In this document: positions 19,941 through 29,169 of the stretch, one piece after another
How the letters are laid out: every line of letters starts with the position of its first letter
Position numbering within the stretch: position 1 is the first letter of the stretch
Source: Azolla caroliniana
Lineage: Eukaryota; Polypodiophyta
Direction of reading: 5' to 3'
Assembly: GCA_043228905.1 (NCBI GenBank)
Contig: JBHGNT010000011.1
Coordinates: forward strand, 6,324,001-6,388,000
Length of the DNA: 64,000 bases
Position numbers and translations under genes: made by a program
The notes under the pieces: model-generated
What the model was told of the DNA's origin: nothing
What the model saw: only the letters and a program-made list of their open reading frames with translations
Databases searched by the model: none

Positions 19941-20657
19941 TGTCGGGGTTACTACGCCCTTGCGTGTAGAAAGGAGGAGGGACCACGGGGGTCTTGAACC
20001 GAAGAGCAAGAGAGAGAGGAGTAAGAGAGAGAGACCCAATTACACAGAACCGAAGATCCGATTGCGTAGAACCGACGATTGCACAGGGACACGGCCCAAC
20101 AAACAGAGATCACAAATAAACGCCGACGCAGATGGACGCAACAACGAAAGATATGTACTTATGAATGCAAGAAAATAACAGACTAAAGTATTACAACCCA
20201 CGGTGGGGCACGAAATAGATACTAACGAAAACGAACAGGGCGGCGAACAGATGCCGACCCCTGTATGTCTTGACGCACAGGAAGGGAAAACAGGTCGGAG
20301 GTGCTGCAGGACGCACTCGGGGCGTTCCACGGAACAGCGCAAGCCTCCTCGAAACCTGCACTGGTACGCGATGGAGCAGAAGACAGAGAAAGCAGGAGTG
20401 AGAGAGAAGCTCCGAAATCGGTTCGGCAGCACTTCGTCCTCTCCGCGCGAGATACCCACTTCTATTCTTCCTCTTCCCTTTTATAGCCCGTCAAGAGGCC
20501 GTTTGGCATTAACTGCATACCAACCGAATCTACCCACCTAGGATCCTCGTATGTACCTACTTCGTCCTTAGGTACTTCTTGGGGCGCGTGTGTGCGTAGA
20601 GCCGTTTCCCACGCCTTGTTCCTCCGATTCCTCTTGTGGGCGGTTTTCTTCACGACA
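19941..20657 (-). repeat. L3 5' LTR (right)
   Basis: 717-bp partner of 13494-14210. Carries the promoter side for L3 transcription toward lower coordinates; on that strand GGGCTATAAAAGG at about 20476-20488 is a convincing TATA box. Confidence 0.93.
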
Positions 20658-23600
20658 ACGGCAAAGCATTCGCGTTCACATCGAGGGAGATCGGATGCAT
20701 TGATCCAAAGATAGTGGAGCCGATGGTGATTTTCACGATTGATCATGTACCGTGGAACCTGAAGCCGATTCCGGTGCCACGGGCGCATATTCCGAAAGTC
20801 ATCGACTTGCTCAAGGAGAAGGTGGCGATGGGGATTCTAGAGCCATCAAGTGCTCCGTACTCAAATCGGTGGTTTACGATTCCGAAGAAGAATGGGTCAC
20901 TCCGATTCATCCAAGACTTGCAACCGGTGAACAAGGTCACGATCCGGAACTCGGGAGTCGGTCCGATAGTGGACGAATTCGCGGAAGCTTTTGCCGGACG
21001 TGCGATATACTCCATCGGGGACCTATACTCGGGGTATGACCAATTCCAACTAGCCGTGGAGAGCCGAGACATCACTACCATGCGGACACCGATAGGACTA
21101 GTTCGAATGTGCACACTACCACAAGGAGCGACAAACTCGGTTGCACATATGATGAACGCGATGAACAAGGTGCTTCGAGATTGCATCCCGGAGATAACGA
21201 TGCCGTTCCTAGATGACATTCCGATGAAAGGATGCGCGGTGGAAGAAAAAGATGAGACTATGGATGATCGGGGATGCCGAAAGTTCGTGGTCGACCATAT
21301 TCATGATTGCGAGAAAGTGTTGCGAAAGCTAGAAGATGTGCACCTAACACTTTCCGGGGAGAAATCGGCATTCGGGCAAGAAGAAATATTGGTGGTCGGA
21401 CATCTATGTGGACCCTACGGCCGAAGACCGTCACCAACAAAGGTCGATGCGATTCAAGCTATGAAGGAAGTATGTGAGTCGACATCGGAAGTCCGAAGGT
21501 TTCTGGGTGCGTGTGCATTCTATCACATATGGATTCCGCACTATGCACATATAGCGGACCCGCTCTATCACTTGTTGCGGAAAGGTAAGAAATTCGAGTG
21601 GAAACCGGAACACACTAAAGCCATGAGGAAGCTCAAGAAGACACTATGGAGGGCGGAATCACTTAAGAAGCCAAGCTACGAGCGGCCAATCATAGTAACG
21701 GTTGATACAAGTCCAACCGGTATCGGGTGGGTCATCAATCAAGCCGACTCGGATGGTTCGCAGTATCCGATCCGATTTGGAGCAAAGGTCCTCAACGAAA
21801 GGCAACGCGGATATGCACAAGTCAAAAGAGAATTGTGGGGAGTCGTGTCGGCGATAAAATCGGATCGGGATTATTTGATCGGAGCTGAAGTGGTGATCGA
21901 GACGGATTGTCTTCCGATACTCGGGATGATGCGGTGTTGTACGATACCGGATGTGGCTATGCTAAGGTGGATTGCATATGTCAAGTCACTTAATCCGGAG
22001 GTTCGACACATCTCGGGGAAGGACAACGCGGTAGCGGACATGTTATCGAGGGCGCGGTTTGAAGACGACATAACCGAATCAGATAATGAAGAAGTTTCCG
22101 AAGACTACTTCACGTCAGAACACATATGCCGAGTGAACGTGATCCGAGAATTCCGGGAAGAAGAATACGAGGGGGAAACCTTGATGATCGGGAAGATGCT
22201 ACAAGAGGTCGAGGATTCAACCAATGATAAAGAAAGGAGAGCCGAGATCCGAAGGAAGAAGAGGCAAGTCCAAAAGTTCTTCTTGGAAAACGGTTTAATA
22301 TGGAGGACGCCGAAAAGACCGGATGGGATACCACTTCGAGTAGTCGGGACGAAAGAGCAACGAAACCGGATAATGTCCGAGTTCCACGAATCCGATTGGG
22401 CTGGACATCGAGGAACATGGGCAACTTTTGTGAAAATCAAGCAAAGATATTGGTGGAAGAACATGTATAAAGATGTCGCGGAGTTCACAGAAAGCTGCGA
22501 GAAATGTCAAGTCTACTCCGGGGTCCGGCACCGAGATGAGCTGCATCCGACATTCTCACCGACAATCAACTTCAAGTGGATGGTCGACATTGTAGCTATG
22601 CCGACCGGGATTGGACAAAAGAAATACTTGGTGTTAGCTCGAGAAGATCTCACAAACCAAGTTGAAGGTCGAGCGCTTCGGAGGAAAACGTGTGCCGCGG
22701 TGTGCCAATTTCTTTTGGAAGAAGTGTTTTGTAGGTACGGCTGCGTAGGACAAGTGATTGCGGACCGGGGAGAACTCGACTCGGACAAAGCTAGGGGATT
22801 CTTCGCCAAACATGGAGTTCGGTTAACGTTGACAACGGCCTACAATCCGGAGGCCAACGGGAAGATCGAACGAGGACATAGTCCGATCGTAAAAGCACTT
22901 GCGAAGGCATGTGACGGAAGGGTGAAGGATTGGCCACAAATGCTTCCGTATGCACTATGGGCGGATCGGACGACGCATAGCTCCGTGACCGGTTACATGC
23001 CGGCAGAACTCATGACCGGACAAGCACCGGTAATGCCAACGGAAACCGCAATCGCGACATGGACAATACTACCGTGGAAGGAAGAGATGAGCCGGGAAGA
23101 ACTACTAGCGGTCCGGATACGACAATTGGAGGGAAGACCGAAAGATGTAGCAGAAGCGTCACGCCGACAACAAGAAGCACGGTTCCGGAACAAAAGCCGG
23201 TTCGACACAAAGCACCGACTACGACCGAGGAGGATTGAAGAAGGAGATTGGGTGATCGTCTATGATAGTAGCTTGGACCATCAACATACAACGATGCGGA
23301 AATTCGCGAAAAGGTGGTTCGGGCCGTACGAGGTTCGGAAGGTCTTCGACAACGGGACGTACCGACTGTCCGAGTTGGATGGAACAATACTACGAGTGCC
23401 TATAGCCGGGAAGCGGGTGAAGATTTTCAAGAAGCGGACCGACGACAAACCTTATGTGATCCAAGTCGAGGCCGACAACGAGGAGCAATCGGACGAAGAC
23501 CACAATGATGCGGGAAGCGAAGAAAGTGGATTACAACTCATAGTCGACATAAGGGGAGAATCGGAGGAAGCTTCGGATGAAGACGGATACGAAGAATCAA

Positions 23601-23659
23601 GAACTTCGGCACATACCGGAGGATGTGCGGGTTTGGAGGGGGCGAGTGTCGTAGTGTAG
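20658..23659 (+). CDS. L2 pol, 3' part: RT, RNase H, integrase
   Basis: Continues L2 pol after L3 and one ACGG copy; about 1000 residues. The upstream 22 bases of this open frame belong to the L3 LTR. RT shows TTMRTPIGLVRMCTLPQG and catalytic PFLDDIP (about 21200-21225); RNase H shows TVDTSPTGIGW, IETDCLPIL and HISGKDNAVADMLSR; integrase has its zinc finger at about 22380-22510, then D in WMVDIVAM, D in IADRGELD and E in ANGKIERGH, followed by WFGPYEV. Acidic C-terminus. The polypurine tract GGTTTGGAGGGGGCGAG is coding, and the TAG stop (23657-23659) lies 11 bp inside the 3' LTR. Confidence 0.93.
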
Positions 23660-24463
23660 GTTGCACACTATGCGGAAATTATATTTTTGTCCCTCCGGAT
23701 AGAGAATGGAGTGCTCGGTGAGAACCGGAAGAAAACGGCATACCGGCAAGGAGGAAAACGGCATACCGGCAAGGAAGAAAACGGCATACCGGCAAGGAAG
23801 AGCCGGATAAAGAGACATAAATGTAAAAAAGAAGGAAATACTCACTACTGCGCAGAGCGTGATTCAAACTCTGCACCTCCACGTTGACAAACCTCAACCT
23901 TACCATTACATTAACTTATCTTAAGTGTTTTAAATATAGATTTAATATGTATAAGACCTTTATTTATGCATACCTTTATTAAAAGGTAAATCGTGTATTT
24001 CTTTAATATATGAAAAAGAAAAAAAAACACGAGACACTAAAAATAACTCATGCACATCTAGCGTGCATGAGCCCTATACTTAGGAAATAAAAAAGCATCA
24101 CATGCACATTTTTAGGGGACATGAACACTTTTTGTAAAAAAAAAAAAAAAGCATGAAGCCATGCTTAGCTTTTTTTCCTTATATAAGGAGGAGAGAAATA
24201 TGTAAAGGGTTGTTGATTATTTGGATTAAGAATTAATCAATACAAAAATTATTCGTGGGATTCACGATTTATACGTCTACTTCTCTCTTAACACCCTAAG
24301 TACCAATTAATATAGTATACTCGTGTGATTCACGAGTTTCTTATCTTTCTCTTTGCTATTTACTCATAATTAATCTCTATCTCACGAACTTCTTTCTCCT
24401 AGTCCAAGACCTCTGTGGTTCCCACCCGACTCACGCAACGATCCGGAGCCGAAAGGCACGACA
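23647..24463 (+). repeat. L2 3' LTR with an extra 23-bp unit
   Basis: 817 bp, against 794 bp for the 5' LTR. The 23-bp difference is one extra copy of the GGCATACCGGCAAGG-type unit (three at about 23728-23797, two in the 5' LTR). I saw no other difference. Confidence 0.93.
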
Positions 24464-25796
24464 CCGGAATCTAGAAGGGCTAAGGTATGTACTGGAGGGG
24501 TACTTTTAGTACTAACTGCTACTTGGGCTACGAACACATCACTAACTTGCTTAGAGGGAATGGAACCACTAATGGGCTGCACAGATCTAGGGCTGTCCAA
24601 CCAAACGGCTCCTATTTTGGCTGGACTTAGTCGTTTAACTCTTCTTCTAATTGGCTAAGGACATCAAATTTGTTTGCGAGATTCGGACTATTAGTACTAT
24701 TAGGACTATTATGACTATGAGGATTATCAGAGATTCCTACTGAAATAGACTCGGGTTTAGTATAGTCAGAACTAACAATGACTTGGTTTACCTGCCTTCT
24801 TGGTCTATGGGGACAGTTTATCGCGATATGCCCTGGTCCACCGCAATAAAGGCATAATCGGTTTGTTCGGCGTCATTGCTTTTCCTCCTCCGATAGCGGC
24901 CCACGACGACGTGTAGTGTCAATTTCCATTGGAGTTGGAGTACTTACTGGAGGCGCATTATGTGACTCCCTTTGAAAAGGTTTCGCTACCACTGAGGCAT
25001 AGGTAGGCTCGGATCTTGCCCTCGGCATCTGAAATTGTCGTTCCGAACGTCGCTCGAAGAGGCGGTTGTCACATCTGACCGCTCGACTGATTGCTTCTGT
25101 TAATGATTTTGGCTCTTCAGGGAAAGTCAAGAGTAAATCCTTGACATCGTTGCGTAGACCATAGCGGAACTGCTCCATCAATGCTTGATCATCCCAGGGG
25201 ATATCGGCGGCGAGTAGGCGGAAATCTGCAGCATATGCGGAGGCTGGACGGTCACCTTGGCGTAATCGCCGGATTTTGTTGATTGCAGTCCTTATGCTGT
25301 CAGTATCTCCAAAACATGCTTTAAACTCACTTATGAATTCTTCAAAATTATTTAGTACTGGAGATTCCTTTTCTAGTAGCGGAGCGAACCATGCTAATGC
25401 TGAGCCATTTAACAACGTGCCTACTAAACCCACTCGTGATGCATCGGTGGGATATCGGGACGGATGCATTTGAATAACTAACCGTACCTGGTTAAGAAAC
25501 CCTCTAAACTGCGATCGCGTTCCATCGAACTTCGTGGGAAGGCCAATCTTGGGTTCTTTATGAATCCCTTGTGCTCCGTGCCCTTGTTGTTGCATTGCTA
25601 CGATGGTTGCTTCGAGTTGTTGCACGCGTAACGCAAGTTCCCCATGCTGTTGTTGCGTTTGCTGCTTTTCTAAGGAAATTTGCTGAAGATCCCCCAACAA
25701 GCGTTGATTTTCTTGTTCCAAAGCATGAAACTTCTCTTTCAAGCATTGAAATTCCGAGAAAACGGATTGATACTCTTCAGCGCTAACGGTGGCCAT
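24464..25796 (-). pseudogene. L1 gag and protease N-part
   Basis: Starts with ATG at 25796, 307 codons open to 24873. Coiled-coil N-terminus (residues about 15-75, Gln/Glu-rich), then a Sushi/Tf1-type gag domain with FDGTRSQFRGFLNQ and ALAWFAPLL. A TGA at 24873 comes just before a zinc knuckle CLYCGGPGHIAINC (about 24815-24860), so gag has one nonsense change. Downstream, frame changes lead to TLALLDSG, the first part of the protease active site, where L2 enters at 24467. Normally gag packages RNA; this copy cannot supply a continuous gag-pol. Confidence 0.8.
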
Positions 25797-25867
25797 GGGA
25801 TGAAGGAAAAGGGAAATAAGAGACTAGTAGGAAAGGAGGGAGACTAGTAGGGAAAATCGGTTCAAAC

Positions 25868-25996
25868 TGTCAGGAACTCTATTAAGGCAGAGAAGGAATT
25901 AGTACTAAAAGAAGGATTAGTACTATTGTTGGGGAATAGTACTAAGACAGAGAAGGATTAGTACTATGAGAGGTGTCGAACTTTGAGAGAAGGAAT

Positions 25997-26040
<44 letters not shown>

Positions 26041-26330
26041 TGATGCGAAAGATATATGTATTATATGACGGAAGATATACAACAGTAGTTAGAAGGCTTA
26101 AGACTGGCGTTGAACCGATTTGGTTCGAACTAATGCCTTGCGCCTCCTTTTATAGTGTCTTCAGGAATACTCCTGAAGTTTCTAGAATGTTCCAGAGAAA
26201 TCTGGAATATACATCAATTTCCCAATAAAACCTAAATGAAAATAATATCCTTCAAATTACAATTCATAACCTAATGGTAAAGTCTCGACCCGTGTAACAA
26301 AAGGTTATGGGTTCGAGTCTAGTTATGACA
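25868..26330 (-). repeat. L1 5' LTR (right)
   Basis: 463 bp, identical by eye to 6130-6600 outside the (GA)n tract at about 25998-26036. Flanked on the right by GCTAC, the target duplication. Confidence 0.92.
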
Positions 26331-26985
26331 GCTACCTTTTTTAGACATATGGATCAACCTCAAAAACTCATCTTTTTCATTTAATTGTTTTCAAAAACCC
26401 CTCAATTCATACCAATTCTTACCTTTTTCATCGGATCATCCTCCCCATATAAAACAACACTTTATCACTAATGAAGTGAGGAGATATTTCATTAGAGAAA
26501 GCACCCCATTAGGTTTCTACCAAATGAAAAAACTCTTTTTCAATACACTAGTTAACCATGGTTACCCCCCTTCCTTCATACTAAAAAGCTATAGGAAAAT
26601 ACCCTTTAATCTTAGAAAAACACTCCTATATCAACCCAAAACTACTACCTCCCTTAACCCCCCAATCTTTAAACTTAGATACACCAAACATACCCCAAAA
26701 CTAGGCATTCATAGTTTTCTAAACAATCTCTATAATAACTTAGTGCTAGATCCCGAGCTTGCTAGCATCTCACTCCCCGTCATATGTTGGACAAAATCTA
26801 AGTCCATACATGCCCTCCTAGTTAAGACTAAGTTTTCAAAAATCCACCCAAATCCCCCACTTAAAACTAAGTTTTCAAACAATCCACCCGAATCCCCCAC
26901 TTAAAACTAAATTTTCAAACAATCCACCCAAATCCTCCACTTAAGACTAAGTTTTCAAAAAATCCACCCACATCCCCCACTTAAT
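26331..26985 (+). pseudogene. Penelope-like element reverse transcriptase, 3' part
   Basis: Continues the frame broken at 6129. It shows HPPHIKQHFITNEVRRY (about 26440-26485), a GYPPSFI block, LRYTKHTPKLG, and a terminal SISLPVICWTKSKSIHALLVKTKF, matching the thumb region of Penelope-like RTs, where a K..SL.D.LV.AK pattern is typical. It then runs into a four-copy 41-bp tandem repeat instead of a GIY-YIG domain. This suggests an endonuclease-lacking (Athena/Coprina-type) element or loss of the 3' end. Confidence 0.6.
26823..26985. repeat. Four 41-bp tandem repeats at the Penelope-like 3' end
   Basis: The unit AAGTTTTCAAAAAATCCACC plus CAAATCCCCCACTTAAAACT-type sequence occurs four times with a few changes per copy. 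It begins inside the coding end of the RT. Confidence 0.85.
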
Positions 26986-27092
26986 ATTATACCATCATCC
27001 TAAAACCCCTTTTCTCATCACATTAAGAACTCCCCCCTCACCATCATCATTACACTCATTCCCCCTCTCTCACTCCCTATCACTTTCATACA

Positions 27093-27130
<38 letters not shown>

Positions 27131-27316
27131 CCAAATCCTATTCTATCTCATCTACTACACAAATCAAATCCTCCCAACTCCTTTTCTCTCACTCCCTCTT
27201 CCTCCCCACCCCTTTATTAATCACATTCTCTTGTTGTAATGGTCTTTGCACTGAAGAGCTACACCATGGAGCGAAACTAGTTTGTGTAAGACCACCACCC
27301 TCTTTTAATAAAAACA

Positions 27317-27366
<50 letters not shown>

Positions 27367-27383
27367 AAAGCATCCCTAAATCT
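26986..27383. repeat. Pyrimidine-rich region with two (CT)n microsatellites
   Basis: (CT)n tracts at about 27093-27126 and 27322-27362. Peptides with ERERER runs on the minus strand come only from these tracts. Confidence 0.85.
27124..27335 (+). repeat. Direct repeat 1: LINE-like 3' end
   Basis: About 210 bp repeated at 28261-28472 with few changes. It contains GGTCTTTGCACTGAAGA and ends ACCCTCTTTTAATAAAAAC followed by a CT tract, which looks like a non-LTR retrotransposon 3' UTR. Confidence 0.7.
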
Positions 27384-28191
27384 ATGTGGAAAGAGTTTCA
27401 AAATGTCCAAAAGCATTTTCTTACCAAGTTTCTACAAGTTAAGAAACAAATGCCCTACACCCTCCTCCTCCTTGACATGGGATCGCTTCCCATTGAGATC
27501 ATGACCATGGAAAGGGTTGTTGAATACATGCTTAAGGTTCAAAAAAGTCCCTCACATCGACTTTCTAGAATTGCGTGGGAAGCACGCAAAAAGATCCAAA
27601 AAACGCATAAAAGCAAAATTGTGTTTCGGTTGGATGCAAGATATAGAAAAATGGTTTGGTAGATTGGATGCGTGACACTTGCTTCATGATGCATCATTAG
27701 ATTCCTCTGTAAATGAGGCATTTTTGCAACGCCAATGTATCATGACATGGGACAAATGTCGAGGCTCACGCTTCACACATTATACTACACATGTTGCACC
27801 TAACTACAAAACCATATTCTTTGCGGAACGAGGAAATCGTACACATCTATACATGTTAGAGCCCATACCGTTATCTGCCATTCGAACCATTGCTTCCATG
27901 CGACTTAACTCACATGCATTGCGATGTGAAATAGGGCGTTGGGGTACAAGTAATGAGAGTGGTCGGCTATGCACACTTTGCCCTAAACAAGTTCGCGAGT
28001 CTAAGTATCACACTTTGATACAATGCTCTGCCTTTGATCATATTCGACCATGCTTTCCACATCTCTTCGATCGAGCCCAATCTTTGCATGAATTCCTCTC
28101 ACAACCACAATGTGCACTCTTGATTGCAACATTCATTGGTAAAGTTCTTGAACATCGAGAGTCACTACTCACTTTCACACGTATCACGTGA
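27384..28191 (+). pseudogene. Non-LTR retrotransposon C-terminal zinc-finger remnant
   Basis: Two open stretches (27384-27661 and 27679-28191) separated by a TAG and a frame change. The second has LSAIRTIASMRLNSHAL, GRWG and a zinc-finger pattern CTLCPKQVRESKYHTLIQC (C-x2-C-x9-H-x4-C), the arrangement found after the reverse transcriptase of many LINE elements (zf-RVT type). No RT motif precedes it here, so only the 3' end was copied or kept. It lies between the two direct repeats. Confidence 0.5.
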
Positions 28192-28260
28192 AATGTAATA
28201 TTTTTGGTCGCATAGGTCATATTTGACCTCCGAAGATGATAATATAATCTATCTATCTCT

Positions 28261-28472
28261 CTCATCACCAAATCCTATTCTATCTCATCTACTACACAAA
28301 TCAAATCCTCCCAACTCCTTTTCTCTCACTCCCTCTTCCTCCCCACCCCTTTATTAATCACATTCTCTTGTTGTAATGGTCTTTGCACTGAAGAACTCCG
28401 CCATGGAGCGAAACTAGTTTGTGTAAGACCACCACCCTCTTTTAATAAAAACATTTCTCTCTCTCTCTCTCT
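28261..28472 (+). repeat. Direct repeat 2: LINE-like 3' end
   Basis: Second copy of 27124-27335, offset 1137 bp. The stretch just before it (28205-28260) ends in a TCTATCT run and may be another LINE tail. Confidence 0.7.
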
Positions 28473-28535
28473 CTCACAGACACACACACACACGCACACA
28501 CGCACGCACGCACACGCACACACACACACACACAC
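28452..28535. repeat. Compound (CT)n(CA)n microsatellite
   Basis: A CT tract followed by CA/CG/CA dinucleotides. Causes a spurious minus-strand ORF of alternating Cys and Val. Confidence 0.9.
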
Positions 28536-28589
28536 ATTCTTGTATGTTGCCTAGTTTCTCTTGTTTAGCTTAACCACCCTCTAACTGTC

Positions 28590-28881
28590 GTGTGCCTATC
28601 CTTATGCACTCCTTGTTTCGATCATTTGGTCCTAGTAAGATACATCTTCACCAAGCCCCTTGGTCTTGACAAGTTGCAGCAATTCTCGAGTATGCTTGGT
28701 CTACAACACCTCAACTTGCCGAACTTGAGGGGGAGAGTCAGGGGGAGACTTGATGAGAAAGTTAAAGTCGAGGTAACTGAATCGGCTAAGGGAAGACCAA
28801 CCGACTACAGGGGGAGTTTCCAAACAAGCGAGCCAGAGCCAACCGAACAAAGGGGGAGAACCCATGAGAAGAAAGCCAGGA
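28590..28881 (+). pseudogene. Copia-like RT/RNase H C-terminus and 3' region
   Basis: 28638-28733 encodes RYIFTKPLGLDKLQQF and a following MLGLQHLNLPNLRG, the usual C-terminal end of Ty1/copia polyproteins (ADIFTKPL family motif). It is followed by GAGGGGGAGAGTCAGGGGGA, a likely polypurine tract. The sequence downstream continues after two later insertions, at 37943-38356 and 47977-48354. The upstream part of the element is missing. Confidence 0.7.
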
Positions 28882-28905
28882 GGGTAAAAGCATGCGAGTG
28901 GAAAC
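28882..28905 (+). repeat. Left terminal inverted repeat of copy B
   Basis: 24 bp beginning GGGTAAAAGCATGCGA. Followed within 10 bp by TAGCTAATTAGCT palindromes (28912-28925) and further TAGCTA motifs to 28970. Confidence 0.8.
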
Positions 28906-29169
28906 ACTATTATAGCTAATTAGCTGGTAAAATGGCCATAGTTATTTAGCTATTTGTTTAGCTAGTTTTTTGTGGGCAAATCATAAGGATCATTTACAAA
29001 ATTTTATGCTTTATTAGTTAAATACATGTCATTTAATTTATGAGAATACTCAAAAATCTGAACTTTGGTTTCTGACGTAGTGGAACTTGGGGAACAGTGC
29101 CCTCATCTAAACTCGACTTGAATGTCACCAAATTCCTATTAATCCTGAGTTTGAGTTCGAAATCCAAAT

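Larger units (their letters stand above)
13494..20657 (-). mobile_element. L3: Ty3/gypsy retrotransposon inserted in L2 pol
   Basis: LTRs 13494-14210 and 19941-20657 (both 717 bp; three differences seen: G/A, C/T and G/C), flanked by the 4-bp duplication ACGG (13490-13493, 20658-20661). Length 7164 bp, minus orientation. Same architecture as L2 and clearly homologous proteins, but distinct at DNA level and even richer in GC. Both gag-protease and pol frames are open. This looks like a recent, possibly competent copy. Confidence 0.94.
10018..24463 (+). mobile_element. L2: GC-rich Ty3/gypsy retrotransposon inserted in L1 protease
   Basis: LTRs 10018-10811 and 23647-24463, flanked by the 4-bp duplication CCGG (10014-10017, 24464-24467). 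Plus orientation. Without L3 it is about 7.28 kb: LTR, primer-binding site, gag-protease, pol in the -1 frame, LTR. The LTRs appear identical apart from one extra 23-bp unit. Pol reads FLDD rather than YxDD and the protease reads DHG. These signatures, with the KPIPVPRAHIPK and PFLDDIP regions, I associate with fungal gypsy families rather than common plant clades (recall, to be checked). Confidence 0.93.
6130..26330 (-). mobile_element. L1: chromodomain Ty3/gypsy retrotransposon with nested insertions
   Basis: Bounded by LTRs 6130-6600 and 25868-26330 and by the 5-bp duplication GCTAC at 6125-6129 and 26331-26335. Minus orientation: the 5' LTR is the right one, then gag, protease, RT-RNase H, integrase and chromodomain. 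Without the L2/L3 insertion the element is about 5.75 kb. The LTRs look identical except for GA-repeat length, so insertion was recent. Gag is of Sushi/Tf1 style and pol has a C-terminal chromodomain, the combination of Tcn1-like chromoviruses, known from fungi and seed-free plants (family knowledge; lineage call is inference). Confidence 0.9.

Noticed and set aside
28880-28905. Firm 2-bp target duplication GA for the new transposon
   Set aside because: Two bases can match by chance; without an empty site the duplication length cannot be fixed, so I mention it only as possible.
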